Below, piece after piece: positions 35,165 through 46,775 of a stretch of DNA of 64,000 nucleotides. The stretch covers positions 17,622,549 to 17,686,548 of the forward strand of contig OZ022246.1 in assembly GCA_963978895.1 (NCBI GenBank). Reading direction: 5' to 3'. A program made the position numbers and the translations under genes. This DNA is from Erpobdella octoculata. Lineage: Eukaryota; Annelida; Clitellata; Hirudinida; Erpobdellidae. A model generated the notes under the pieces. That model saw only the letters and a program-made list of their open reading frames with translations. It ran no database searches and was not told where the DNA came from. The stretch's first letter is position 1. Every line of letters begins with the position of its first letter.

Positions 35165-36200
35165 TAACTTAAATAAAACAAGAGAATCGGTAACTGGAAA
35201 TGTTCACGCTTCAATGCAACATTTAATGGCTTTGAGTCTAGACTGACTTCTGACTTCTTCATTGTGACTACCATGCTGCTTACCCAGTCAGTAGGTCAAT
35301 CAACTAGACTCAGCACTTCTCGTTTTACAAGCAGATCCAGTTCAGCCTGTACACGCCCTTGTATTGATACAGGAATCCGGCGTGCTGCCGCGATATGTGG
35401 ACTGATGCTCGGGTCTACCTCCAAGTGCAATCGGCCATTCATCAGGTTTTCCTTTACGACGATGAAATCCACAGGGTGTTTTTAGTGATTCGCAGGATTG
35501 AAAAAAAAACAACCTTGCACCTACTTATAGGTTTTACCTGTGTTTGGTTCTACATAACTAGGACTGGTCCTGTAGGTCGAATACGTTCTGTCTTGACGAA
35601 ACGTTCGTTTATTAGATTGACCGTGGCCCCGCTGTTGATCTGCATCTTCACGGGTCTCCCTTGGACGTGCATCTCGGCATAAATGGCTTTGTTGGTGCCT
35701 ACGGCATTCACATTGTCAAACGTTACGCCGTAGACCTTGTCGTTGTCGGATCCATCGTCTGCATTTGCATGTACATTATGTTTCTTACTGCATTTTGCTG
35801 CAAAGGGATTTTTCCCTTTGCAAATACGGCATGTCTGACCCCAGACTGGGCAATTGTCCCTGGCCATCTGGTGTTTGCGTCCGCAGAACTTACACTCACT
35901 GCCCGGTCCATATGCATTACTGGGTTTTACCTCTGTTTTTTCTTTGTGATTTCTGGCGCAAACGTTCTTGTGCGTCGACACCTTCTGCACTGTGTCTGCA
36001 CTCGCCATGGTCTTCAGCTGGGTGTCAGTTGCCTCCGCTGCTCTGCAGATGCCGATACACCTGTGCAATGTCTGTTGTGTGTCTGAAGTAGTTTTTTCCG
36101 GACAGCTGTGTCCTGAATACCGACAACAAACCTGCAGCGCAACAACGTTTCTCTCAGGGAATCACAAAAATGACACGTCTTCTCGACTATGCTCATTCAA
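35165..36200 (-). pseudogene. Gypsy gag-protease-RT relic, reverse strand
   Basis: The reverse strand from 36200 reads the Gag end (RFVVGIQDTAVRKKLLQTHN), a frameshift near 36060, two zinc knuckles (CKFCGRKHQMARDNC and CRICKGKNPFAAKC), and a protease block KMQINSGATVNLINERFV where the catalytic D of DSGA is N. After a frame break it reads VDFIVVKENLMNGRLHLEVD, ARRIPVSIQGRVQAELDLLV and PTDWVSSMVVT, the opening of a Gypsy RT. It stops there. The D-to-N change and frame breaks mark it as dead. Confidence 0.82.
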
Positions 36201-36204
36201 GAAA

Positions 36205-37014
36205 AGGAAAACGAAATGCAAGCTATAATGTGCAAAGCCAGAGCACAATTTACTCGTGAATATTCTCAGTTGAAAAAATTGCTAAACAGTAACGATGTGT
36301 CTGAAATTGCAGAGATTGAAGATAGACAATCAAAATGCATGCAATAGAAAGTATGGAAAACCTGTTAGGTTATTATGCGGAGATAAGGGAAACGTTTAAA
36401 GAATAGCAAATACAGAAAAATATTGCTACTCTAGAAACTGAGTTTTCTACAATAATGGAAAAAGCAGAACATTTTATAGAAAATAGCAAAAGACAATCAT
36501 CTCGTCGTCTTCAGTCATCTGCCAACTTAAGATCGTCCGAAGCTGGATTAATGTCTTCGAATGTCTGGACATCGAAAACTGCACCAACTGTCGTCCCGTT
36601 CTCATCCCATGGCGGTTTCGTTCCATTATCTACCACCACTCACGACTACCGCGTTCACTCAGCAAGCTTTCTCCCCCAAGCTCAGCCGAGTATCGTCACC
36701 GCAAACCATCATTCTTCCGTTCAACCAACAGCCAGCGATGTCGGTCCTGACTTGTGGAGGCAGCTAAAAAAGGTATCTATTCCTGTACTTAACGGAGACA
36801 AGCAAAACTATGAAGCGTGGAAAACAGCCTTTATTGCTTGCATTGACAAAGCTCCAATGTCCGCTGAATATAAATTACTTTAGCGGTCAGTACCTTAGCG
36901 GTAACGCCTTGAAAGTTGTTGAAAACCTAGGACATTCAGCGGAAAGTTACGAGACAGCAAAGCAACGTTTAGAAAGAAAGTTTGGTGACATTCGTCGACA
37001 AGTTGCTTTGCAGC
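36205..37014 (+). pseudogene. BEL/Pao retrotransposon Gag, 5' part
   Basis: The + strand reads ARAQFTREYSQLKKLL, then (ORF 36455-36883) an S/T-rich spacer, and KKVSIPVLNGDKQNYEAWKT, YLSGNALKVVENLGHSAESY and AKQRLERKFGDIRRQV. This is the DUF1759-type Gag of BEL/Pao elements. A frameshift or stop occurs near 36883. A CR1-like LINE interrupts it at about 37015; the continuation is at 39284. Confidence 0.78.
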
Positions 37015-37342
37015 TTTATTGTTATTGTTATTGTTTATTTTTTATTGGGCATACAAAAACACATTAAAGAAACACATAAAAATTGAAATAAAAGCATGCA
37101 ACAAAAAATGAATGAGTAGTGCCCAAAAGGAACATCCGAAGAGATGAATCTCGCTTGAGGATGACCAGTGCAGATGAAACATTTACAAATAATAATAATA
37201 CAGATACATACAATACAATAAATTTAGAATGGTAAAATAACTGAAATAAATTACTAAGATGAACAAAATAACAAAATTTAACATTTAATAATATACAATA
37301 TACCTAAACAATATACGTTCGAATCTGAGATGATAGAATATA

Positions 37343-38128
37343 TTATAATTTTAATAAGTGAGATTTAAGACGAGATTTAAATAATGAAAAGGACTCAGAG
37401 GACTGTATTGAAATAGGGATGACTGAATATGTACGCAGACCTAAACATTTAATAGAGAAGGTTTTTAGTCTTGTGTTTGAAAATTCTGGACGGAAAAGAT
37501 TAGATGATCGCAAAAAATGAGTATGAATATCGGACGACTTTAAGAAGAAATCATGAAAGGATTGAGGTAGAGTAGAATTAGAATATTTATACATAAAAGA
37601 ACCAATTTGAAACAGATTGACTTGATAAATGTTTAAAAGCTTATGTTCAGTAAATTTTGACTTACAAGAAGAAAGAGGATGTAAGAAAAAAATAATACGG
37701 ATGAGTCGTTTGAGCAAAATGTGTAGAGAAAGAAGACGAGTTGGGTAATTAGAAGCCCAAACAATATTGCAGTAAGAAATATAGAGAAAGACAAATGCAT
37801 AATACAACATAATACAAGTTTTTGTGTCTATAAAACGACGTAATCTATACATAATTCCAATATACTTAGAAACTTTAGATTTAACATGCTTAATGTGATC
37901 AGTCCATGTTAAATGTTGATCAAGAAACACACCTAAAAATCTATATGAGGTGACACGGGTAATAGAAACACTAGAAATGCTGAGACATGACTTTGTAATA
38001 ATAGATTTACTCTTTGGATGAAATATGATATAGTTGGTTTTTTTTACATTTAAAGAAAGCTTATTGGCACAAAACCAATCATAAATACATATGAGACTAT
38101 TATTAACGCTGTCAAATAAAATGTTCAA
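37343..38128 (-). pseudogene. CR1-like ORF2, RT C-terminal half
   Basis: Just upstream, on the reverse strand around 38170-38130, the FADD motif reads FADDTSLFASGDNLN (the YxDD-equivalent catalytic site). The 261-codon frame continues NKLSLNVKKTNYIIFH, YRFLGVFLDQHLTWTDHIKH, YCNIVWASNYPTRLLSL and a C-terminal tail FKSRLKSHLLKL with a stop. These are RT motifs D-E and the thumb region of CR1/jockey-type LINEs. The frame itself is open, but a frameshift separates it from the ADD codons. Confidence 0.83.
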
Positions 38129-38514
38129 ATTGTCACCAGAAGCAAACAGACTAGTGTCATCAGCAAATAAAGAAAAACTGAACAGGTTAGAAAATAAAGG
38201 TACATGTGCATTAGTAAGATTAAATCTTGAACTTTATGTACGAGACTTCTACAATTTACATGAAGGAATGATAATTTCTTATTGGTTGAGTTTTTAATTA
38301 AATTGGAAAGATTATCTGGTGTTAAGTATGTAACTGGATCGTAAAATTGATATAAAAAATGCTGATCTGGATCAATGTGTCTGTCAAATAAACAAAAGAC
38401 TTCCTTCATTTCTCCTAACTCGTTATGCAGACTTGTCATATTCGTTGGTGTTAAAGTTGTAGACTTTTCAGGAGGATGCAGATGGAAAAGGCTGTCGAGA
38501 TTCTCTTTTAGCAC
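38125..38514 (-). pseudogene. CR1-like ORF2 N-terminus, deleted
   Basis: Contains KKLSFLHVNCRSLVHKVQDL, the start of an apurinic endonuclease domain (LHxNCRSL). It then jumps to out-of-frame RT sequence. The remaining endonuclease and the RT palm are deleted. Confidence 0.7.
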
Positions 38515-39076
38515 ACCGCCTTTTGTAGGCCTCCTCTGCTTGAATACGAGTTAAATCCCTGTTTATGTAAACTTGGCGAAATTTGACTTCAGAAGAGCTT
38601 CTAAGTATGACCGCAGAAGAGAGAAGATCTTTTACATCATCAGGACTGTTTAGCGTGACACAGATTTTGACATTGTCTTTTCCTAGTCTGCGAGTTTTGA
38701 GTATGCGAGGTTTAACAGTGAGGGATTCTTCGCAGAAAGTTTCGACAAGTTTTTGATCAGTAATTTTTAAGTCAGTAGGCGTAGGCAATCCAGTAATAAT
38801 AACATTGTTGGCTCTTATTTTAATACCTTCTCTTTCTTTATCCGTAACAAGAATTGCTTTAGAAGTTGCTTCAACTAGCTTCTGAGTTTGGACTTCAAGA
38901 GAAGAAATAGAAGTGTTATCTTCGTTGAGCTTGCTTTCTAAGCGGACCATTCGCTGGTTAACGACTGCGTTAATAGATTCTGTGAATTTTTCCGTTACTC
39001 GAGTCAAAATAGATTCAAGCATTTCGGGAGAAATTGACTTAGCCATAATTATGTTGGTTTTGATTAGATACAGCAA
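38468..39076 (-). CDS. CR1-like ORF1 protein (about 202 aa)
   Basis: Begins near MAKSISPEMLESILTRVTEK. A coiled-coil-like segment (VVNQRMVRLESKLNEDN, ISSLEVQTQKLVEAT) precedes an RRM-like region: RANNVIITGLPTPT, RRLGKDNVKICVTLNSPDDV and RQVYINRDLTRIQAEEAY. This layout, coiled coil then a nucleic-acid-binding fold, is usual for LINE ORF1 proteins, which coat the RNA. Its end overlaps the ORF2 start. The internal ATG (MAKS) may be the real start. Confidence 0.65.
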   Translation of the reverse strand: MLYLIKTNIIMAKSISPEMLESILTRVTEKFTESINAVVNQRMVRLESKLNEDNTSISSLEVQTQKLVEATSKAILVTDKEREGIKIRANNVIITGLPTPTDLKITDQKLVETFCEESLTVKPRILKTRRLGKDNVKICVTLNSPDDVKDLLSSAVILRSSSEVKFRQVYINRDLTRIQAEEAYKRRCAKRESRQPFPSASS

Positions 39077-39283
39077 GATTTTACGAACGATAATTTAGAC
39101 TTGCACGCCGAGAGCTGATAAGCAACCGAGTTGAGTTTAAAAGTGAAATGAAATCAAAATGGAACTTAACTCTCCTCAGATTATTCTTATTTTCGAGTTG
39201 AGTCCTGTTGTTTTCTGAGAAAATCAAACTTTGCACGTATTAGTGTTTTTTATCGCAAAATTTCAAAGTTCAACTTGGGAGAC

Positions 39284-40180
39284 CGCACGCCACTTCACTC
39301 GTTCGAATATACTACATATTGAAGCCGTAGATAACTTTCGTCCGCTTAGAGCTGGTAGTGCCGTCGATCTAGATAGATTTGACTGTAATCAACTTACATG
39401 AATTTGATATGATGAACTGGGTTGTGTGGCTCAATGTATCACAAGATTATTAAAAAAATGGACGAAGCCATGAATGCGTCTTTTCAGCGTTGGCTCTTTG
39501 AACATCAAAGAGTCGAAAATGTAGAAAATCTGCGTCATTTCGTACTGCAAGAAGCAGAATTTCGAACAATTGCATCCGAAGTGGTTCATGGACTATCAAA
39601 TATTGAAGTCAGTTCTCAACGTCGTAATTCGAATCTAAAATCATCTTCGTATTTTGGAAAAAATGAAGACTTGTGAATGGTGCGGTGGATACCATCCAAT
39701 CTGGAAATGCGAAGTGTTCAGCCAAAAAGAATAGAAAAATATCTCTGTTTTCGGTGTTCATCGCATAGAGGCTCAACATGCACACGCAGTTGGTTGTGCT
39801 GTCTAGAGGGTTGTATGAACACTCATCATCGACTTCTCCACGGTAGATATGATAATCGTCAACTTATTTCTGTTCGACCTCTTGCTAACGTACGAAGGGG
39901 AGAAGCCAACGATAACAAACAAGAAAACGTAACAATGACAGTGACTGAACCAGGAATTAACAACGTGATTGCATTACGAAGCGTGCCAGTTATTCTAAAA
40001 AATGGGTTCAAGTCAATAAAGATCAACGCTTTACTTGACGACGGGTCGACCAAAACCTACATAAACTCCGACGTTGTTGCAGAACTTGGTCTCCTCGGCA
40101 GTTCACGTCATGTTACTGTGAGTATGCTAAATGGTCATCGAGCTAGTTTCCAGACACAAGCAGACTTTGAAATACTATGA
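39284..40180 (+). pseudogene. BEL/Pao Gag C-terminus and protease
   Basis: The frame resumes ARHFTRSNILHIEAVDNFRP and, after breaks, FQRWLFEHQRVENVENLRHF, then CEWCGGYHPIWKC (knuckle) and HHRLLHGRYD. The protease reads KINALLDDGSTKTYINSDVV with the catalytic D of the A17-type retropepsin, then GHRASFQTQADFEIL and a stop. RT is absent. Breaks are present near 39400 and 39677-39800. Confidence 0.8.
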
Positions 40181-41045
40181 ACATTAGGCTTCTTTAAGAC
40201 GTCCGAAAGATTGTAATTACTTTTGATGATTTCATAGAGTGATCGTGAATTTAATTGAATGATTAGACGTTTATGAATTCTGATTATGATCGAGATGTTG
40301 CAATCACTTGCAATTCAATATTATGATAGCAATATTCTATGAAATTATTACGTTGGTTTTGTTGACTGGATATTTATTATAATATATGATCGTTATCATT
40401 TAGACATTAAATGTTATTGACATTTGAATTTTCAAACTTCAAATTGTGTTGCTCTGTCTGTCCTTGAAACTCAAACATTGAACCTATGACTGACATGGCA
40501 TTTGTAATATGGATTATTGAACAAGTGTGATCACACCTCATCAGCGCAGCTGAATTTAATTTGACATGATAAACAGATTCGAATTTCTCATTCAAATTAA
40601 AATGTTTTTCATGATGTTTGACTTTAAACGCGAGTAGATAGCTTCTGCGGTTTCTGGTTGTTCCAGCTTATTTGAACTGGCTTAAATTGTAACGGTTTGC
40701 TTTACATGAATTGAATTAAACGTGCGACCGAATTACTGATGTACTGTCATTCCGTCCTAAACCTGTAACATAACAATGTGAAGTTTAATTATCGATCAAT
40801 AGAGATTAATTTTAGTTTCCGTCCTTTGAGTGATGTCGATGTTCGGGAGACTTTTTGTTAAGAATTAACTTTTATTTAGTTTCTTTGGTTTTTTGATTTT
40901 CTTCCAGCGAGCATTGTTGTTTCACGAGTTGTTGAAATAAAGAAAGTTCGAAAGATTGTCGTCGAGTTGCGTGGTGTAAAATAGATTTTAATTTTAGCGA
41001 AAGAATTTCTAACGAACACATAGTATAAATGATTTCTGTAAGAGA
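40181..41045. other. no recognised gene
   Basis: AT-rich stretch between the BEL relic and PLE-E. No motif or terminal repeat recognised. Confidence 0.4.
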
Positions 41046-43276
41046 GGTCAAATAACTATTAGTGATCGATTGAAAAGTATGTTGTCTGCAGAAGGATATG
41101 TTCATAGAGGAGTTGGTAACTCAAAATCCATTCCACGAAAACTGTTGTTAGCAGCTAAAAGATTGAAAAACAATACAGAGATTGTGGTTAGAAAAGCTGA
41201 TAAGTCCAACACCTATGTTATACTTGATAAATCAGATTATATTTCAAGAATAACTACATTACTCAATGATGGTTGTAAATTTCGGAAAACAAATTCTGAT
41301 CCAACAGAAAAAATAAAGAAAAAAGTCAATCTGATAATATCTTCAATTAACTCAAAAGTACATTGCAATAAAATATCACCTATCATAGGTGAATATAAAC
41401 CTGGATACTTATATGGTAATGCAAAAATTCATAAAGAAAATACTCCTCTTCGACCTATAATTTCCCAGTTGCCATTTCCAACTTATGCTCTAGCCAAGTA
41501 TCTCAATGATTTGATTTCACCATATTGTCAATCAAAATATCGCATTAAATCATCAACTGAATTTATTGATTTAATAAACTCTAGTTCTAAAACGGGAGAT
41601 TGTATTGGTTCTTTAGATGCGAAAGTTTGTTTACAAATGTTCCTGTCTGTATGATAATATGTTTGTCGGTATGCCGGCATCCAACTTTAAAGGCGCCTTC
41701 AATTGATTCAAACCTCTTGAAAGAAGCTCTTCTGTTATGTACAACAGAGTCTCTATTTATTGCTCCAACGAAAGAACTATTTTTTCAAATTGATGGTGTC
41801 TCGATGGGCTCTCCACTTGCACCCATCTTTGCAGAGTTTTATATGTCCAATGTAGAAAACCAATTAAGTCAATTGATTGGGTCTAGGACATTGGTCTACT
41901 GTAGATATGTGGATGATATTTTTATTATGACACACACAGAAGACGATATCAATATTTTAAAGCATGCTTTATAAGAAAACTCTGTTCTTAAATTTACATA
42001 TGAGCCTTGCGGAAACAATGGTTCACTCCCCTTTCTTGATATTCTTGTCAAAAACATGCAAGATAAACTACAGATGCAGGTTTATGTCAAACCTACAGAC
42101 ACAGGTGACTGCTTGAAAGCAGACAGCTCACTAGCTGATAAATATAAATACAGTGTCATCAACAACTACTTGGCGAGAGCACTCAAAATTTCTGGAAACC
42201 GGACTGACTTTCATATTGAAATATAAAGAATCAGACAGTTATTAATAAACAATGGTTATAGCAATAGAATGTTTGATTCGTGTCTTAACAAATACTTGAA
42301 TTTTAATTACTCGAAAAAACAAGAAAAAACTGAACGTGAACGTGAACCTACTGAAAACATTAAAGTATTTTATAAAAGTCAAATGCATGCCAACTATGAA
42401 CTAGATGAAAATATAGTAAAAAAGATAGTTTATGATAATGTTAAGCCTCTTAAAAAAAACTCCAAGATAAATTACAACAAAATGGCCACACATAATCTTA
42501 TTCTAAAAAAACAGTCTGGTTTCTTCCAACAATAAATTAAAAGAACGTAATATTGTCTATCGATTTACTTGTCCATATCATCATGATATACCCTACTGCT
42601 ACATAGGGCACACCAGAACAACTTTAGCGAAGAGATTAACGACGCACACTCAAGGTGGGAGTATCAAAGAGCACCTGAAAACTCATCACCAAATACATGT
42701 CAGTAGAGCACTTTTGGATGATAATACAGAAATCATTCGTAGAGAGCGATGTCCTGCAAGACTTATATTATATGAGGCATTGTATATATCTAGAGACAAA
42801 CCAAAGATTAACATGCAAAAAGATTTTTCGGATGGTACACTGTCTCTATTCAATGTTGCTTGCACGGATGTTGGGAAAAATAAAAATGTAACTGATGGAA
42901 AAAATGGTGGGTTTGTTGGTGTTGGTCCACCTGCGGTTGATTCTCTGGTTGTGCAACTTTCTTCTGACATTACATCTGTCCAATGTTGTTCTGATGGTGA
43001 TAGCAAAGGCACCTCTAATACGGACTGTATGTTATCAGACATGAAAGCTTGTGACGATATGGTAAATGTTTGTTCTTCAAAGATCGAAGAAGAAGATTTA
43101 GTAAAAATTTTGGTGAAAACTGGTAGTTTCTTTATTTTTGAAGAGAAATTACTAAAAAAGATGTCGGTCACTGATGGTACTTTCAAAGCGCAAGTCACTA
43201 AACAAAGTAAGACATGTTGTTGTTGTTGTTTATTTAAGTCCTTGTCACTTTTTCAGCGTTTAGGACCATCAAAGTA
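41046..43276 (+). pseudogene. PLE-E, Penelope-like RT and GIY-YIG relic
   Basis: RT part 1 (41070-41654): RKADKSNTYVILDKSD, IIGEYKPGYLYGNAKIHK, PLRPIISQLPF. A frameshift falls at the first catalytic block (SLDA/SLFTNVPV). RT part 2 (41600-41974): QIDGVSMGSPLAPIFAEFYM and YCRYVDDIFIM with YVDD. Connector: LPFLDILVKNMQDKLQMQVY, INNYLARALKIS, VFYKSQMHANYELDENIV. A frameshift follows near 42515, then the GIY-YIG frame (ORF from 42714, upstream reading IVYRFTCPYHH and CYIGHTRTTLAKRLTTHTQG), with RLILYEALYIS holding the likely catalytic E. The C-terminal tail ends at 43276. It is a more diverged PLE than A-D. The N-terminus is missing and no hammerhead was seen beside it. Confidence 0.87.
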
Positions 43277-43799
43277 AGACAGAGGAATAATCGTATATTT
43301 ATAGGAATTTTAAATTTATGACCTATCAACTTCAGAGAAACCTAGAAAGCATGCATGAAGACATTTCCTGTGTAAAGAAACACTTAGGAATGTAAAAGTT
43401 TTGATTAATCAACTTCAAAAAAGCTGAAAAGCAGGCACAAGAACAATTTCCGGAGTCAATAAACCACACTTCCACGACTTATCTATATATATAAAAGGCA
43501 AATGGGTGGACTTTGTTCTAAGTAACTGCAATAACCATTGAACTATTAAGCACGAAATTTTTTATGGTGAATATTTGGCTCCTAGAAGAATTTTCAGTCT
43601 AAAGGAAAAAATGTTTTATAACTTATTTAAAAATTTCATTTTCTGTTCAACTAATTTTCTATGCTAATGTTTTATATCGATCATTGTTTTCATATCGCCG
43701 TTTTTCGAGTCTTTTCGTTCCACGTTCCACGTTTGGTTATTGTTACTCTGATTCTAAGAAGGTAAGTTATTTATTTATTTGTTTTTCATAAAATTGTTT

Positions 43800-43930
43800 G
43801 TTGTTTAACGCCTTCGTTTCATTCCGCGTGATTGCATATATCAATATTGCTATACTTTCGCCATTAGCCTTCGTTTCATTCCGCGTGATTGCATATATCC
43901 TTATCGCTATACTTTCTCCATTAGTCGTTT
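43800..43930. repeat. tandem 65-bp duplication in Helitron leader
   Basis: CCTTCGTTTCATTCCGCGTG and the following ATTGCATATATC...TATACTTTC occur twice in tandem. Confidence 0.85.
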
Positions 43931-44379
43931 ATTCATTTATCAATTTTTATGATATTCTTTATATATATAGATATCGCTTTTTCTAACTTATTATTATTCA
44001 ATTTTTTATACCATTGAATGTTTCAGTATGCCTCCTAATAAAAAGATTGATCTTGGAAGTAGGACTTCAAAAGCTAAAGATATGGCTGATTCAAGGTTAA
44101 ATGAAGACAGATTAGGTTGGACACTGAAAATTTCAGGTGAGTTATTTTATTTTAATAATTATTTTAGGTATATTTTACTGGCATTTTTTTTAATATTTCA
44201 CTGATGGTATCATTTTCAGCTTTAATTTATTTTTGTTTCCATTAAAACAGAGCTGCCTCATCACTTGCTCATGAAACAGAAGAAGACCGTAGTTCAAGAC
44301 TTCAAATTAAAAGGAACAGGTATTTCTATTACACAACTAAATTTCAAATACTCACTATCACCATCACCAGTTATGAGAT

Positions 44380-44535
44380 TTATTATTTTATTTTTACAAC
44401 TATATGTGTAAGATAACCATTCACGAAATTCTTTTTTTTAAGATATGCTGCTACCAATGGTTGAAATATTTTTAAAACTATATATGTAAGACAACCATTA
44501 AACTATTTATTCTTTTCTTTAAGATATGCTGCTGC
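44380..44535. repeat. duplicated intron end and exon start
   Basis: A segment with ACTATATGTGTAAGATAACC ... TTTTAAGATATGCTGCTACC is followed by a second version ACTATATATGTAAGACAACC ... CTTTAAGATATGCTGCTGCC. The 3' splice site and first codons of exon 3 are thus duplicated; the downstream one fits the frame. Confidence 0.8.
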
Positions 44536-45702
44536 CAAAGCTCAAGAAACAAAAGATGACGCATTAGCCAGATTGGAGCACCAAAGAAATAGCTATGCTA
44601 TCGCCAGAGCTAGAAAATTAAATGAGTATATTCGATTGGGATTTCAGTACAATACAGTTTTGAACTATCATGAGTATCCCATTATCCAAATTAGTAAAAT
44701 GGATGTGGTCTGTGGTTTTTGCTCAGCTCTAAAGTGGAAAGGGGAGCCTCCTGGTCTGTGCTGCAACAATGGCAAGGTATCGTTGCCTCTTCTTCAGTCA
44801 CCAATGGAACCACTTCATTCTCTAATGTCTAGGAATAATCCTCAAGCCAAGCATTTCCTCAATAACATCAGAAAGTACAATTCTTGCTTTCAAATGACAT
44901 CTTTTGGCGCTACTCGAGAAATCAAAGAAGGAGGTTTCATGCCCACTTTTAAGGTTCAGTCACAAATCTATTACCATATTGGCTCTTTGTTACCAAGTGG
45001 TGACGCTCAACCACAGTTTTTACAGATTTATTTCATGGGAGACTCTCACTCTGAAGCAAATCAAAGATGTGCCGTCATACCAACCACAAAATTAAATATT
45101 GTTCAACAACTTTAAGATTTCTTGCATCAGCACAATATTCACATCACACTCTTTAAAACAGCCCTGAAACGCATGCCAATGGATGATTGCAAGGTCGTTA
45201 TTCGAGCTGATAAAACTCCTCATGGTGAACATCAGCGCCGTTTCAATGCTCCAACTTTCGATGAAGTCGCTATTGTGATTTCGGGAAATGAGTTTGAAAA
45301 GCGTGACATTGTTCTGCAAAAGCGAAACAATGGCCTTCAACGAGTTGCTGAAACCCACCGATCATATGATGCTATGCAGTATCCTTTAATGTTTTGGCAA
45401 GGTGAAGACGGATATTACTTTGGAATCCCACAAATGGATCCTAAAACTGGGGCTGCTTCTATCAACAAAAAAGTTTCAGCAATGGATTTTTATGCTTACC
45501 GTCTTATGTTAAGAAGAGGAGTGGAAAACCATATTGTAAAATGTGGACAACTTTATCACCAGTTTGTCGTAGACATGTACGCCAAGATAGAAAGTGAACG
45601 ACTCCTGTACATAACACTCAATCAAAAAAAATTGCGTTCTGAGGAGTACGTTCATTTAAGAGATGCCATAACCACTGATGCCAATCCAAACGACTTAGGT
45701 AA

Positions 45703-45936
45703 TATTATTTTTTTTAAACAAATTTAATTGATATTTATTTAAACTTCATCACTTTTTTGTTTTACATTTTTTTTAAACAAATTTAACTGATATTTATTTA
45801 AACTTCATCATTTTTTTTACATTTTTTTTAAACAAATTTAACTGATATTTTTTTAAACTTCATCACTTTTTTGTTTTACATTTTTTTTTAACTGATATTT
45901 ATTTAAACTTCATCACTTTTTTGTTTTACATTTCAG
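45703..45936. repeat. Helitron intron of four 60-70-bp tandem repeats
   Basis: Units share AACTGATATTTATTTAAACT, then TCATCACTTTTTTGTTTTAC. The last unit supplies the 3' splice site (ACATTTCAG). Confidence 0.85.
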
Positions 45937-46103
45937 GAAAAATTGTCATACTTCCTTCCTCAGTAACTGGAAGTCCACGATACATGCATGAGTACACACA
46001 AGATGCGATGACATACGTTCGACCATCAAAGTTATATTCATTTCAAGTTTACATAGAGAAAATACAACATAAGTACACGGGCAACGCCGGGTTGCCCAGC
46101 TAG

Positions 46104-46520
46104 TAAGCTTCTAAAAACGAATTTTCAGCATGCATAATACATCTTCTAATATTTTCGACATTTCATTATCAAAACAATATTCAAATTTAAAAAGCACTAA
46201 AGTCACTCAAACAAAGTAAAGTATGTAAAACAGAAGAAAAATTTATGGAAATAATCGGAATATTTTGAGATGTCTAATTAGAAACAATAAAATAAAATAC
46301 AAATAAAATATTTAATACAGCATTAAATAATTTAGACGTATATAATAAACACCGAACGATTTCTTCAAATACATGTCAGAATGAGAGAATAACAGCGGTC
46401 GTTTCAATTAACTGTGGTAGCGAGCACAGTTAAAATTTGACAAATTTTAACCCTTAGTTGAGCGGTCCGATGCGTTAACAACGCTTTGTGAATACCAGTT
46501 AAATTAAACGACAAACTTTT
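46104..46520. other. no recognised gene
   Basis: AT-rich, nothing recognised. Confidence 0.4.
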
Positions 46521-46775
46521 CAACCGCCAGTTAGTTTTTAACCATCGGTTAACGGTTAACGGTTAACTACGGTTGGTGGATACGGCCCCAGGCAGATTGA
46601 AATTACCAAGGAGCATAAAGAGAATAGGCATTTAGTGTTAGTTAGAAAATAATCAGTTGCAGTAGCATCAGAACCGCCAGATTGATCAAGTTAATTCACC
46701 AACCGTAGTTAACCGCTAATCGATGGTTAAAAACTAGCTGGTGCCGTATTCACCAACCGTAGTTAACGGGGATTG
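46520..46775. mobile_element. inverted-repeat element with CCAACCGTAGTTAAC arms
   Basis: The left arm TTAACTACGGTTGGTGGATA followed by CGGCCCCAG is mirrored by TTCACCAACCGTAGTTAAC, present twice on the right (about 46690 and 46750) with GGTGCCGTATTCACC. GGCCGTATxCACCAACCGTA starts are seen on some MITE/Harbinger-type elements. No transposase and no clear target duplication. Confidence 0.5.

Larger units (their letters stand above)
37015..39283 (-). mobile_element. CR1/jockey-superfamily LINE with internal deletion, inserted in BEL gag
   Basis: The reverse strand carries ORF1 (39076-38468), the start of ORF2 (38514-38125), then a deletion straight to the RT catalytic region (38128-37343). The 3' end reads GCCCAATAAAAAATAA followed by ACAATA repeats (37015-37040 on +), a typical CR1/L2-like tail. 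The 5' limit is set by where the BEL frame resumes and is approximate. Confidence 0.8.
44028..46018 (+). pseudogene. Helitron N-terminal protein, four exons, one stop, C-terminus deleted
   Basis: Exons 44028-44136 (MPPNKKIDLGSRTSKAKDMA), 44253-44319 (ASSLAHETEEDRSSRLQIKR), 44524-45698 and 45937 to about 46018 join in phase (1, 2, 1) at GT-AG sites. Key blocks: DVVCGFCSALKWKGEPPGLC, FLNNIRKYNSCFQMTSFGA, QSQIYYHIGSLLP, then after an in-frame TAA (45113-45115) DFLHQHNIHITLFKTALKRM, RRFNAPTFDEVAIVI, RSYDAMQYPLMFWQGEDGY, MDFYAYRLMLRRGVENHIV, YHQFVVDMYAKIESERLLYI, RSEEYVHLRDAI and VILPSSVTGSPRYMHEY. This is the Helitron-like N-terminal domain preceding Rep. Confidence 0.85.
43482..46103 (+). mobile_element. 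Helitron, terminus to terminus, Rep/helicase deleted (2.6 kb)
   Basis: The 5' end TCTATATATATAAAAGG follows an A. The 3' end is hairpin GGGCAAC-gccgg-GTTGCCC (46079-46097) then AGCTAG and T. This fits Helitron insertion between A and T without target duplication. It carries the N-terminal Helitron coding region in four exons but jumps from the TYVR codons (about 46018) straight into the 3' terminal region, so Rep and helicase are missing. Confidence 0.87.

Noticed and set aside
35095..36200. The hAT end and the Gypsy relic as one element
   Set aside because: Their families differ and no second hAT end or target duplication brackets the Gypsy part.
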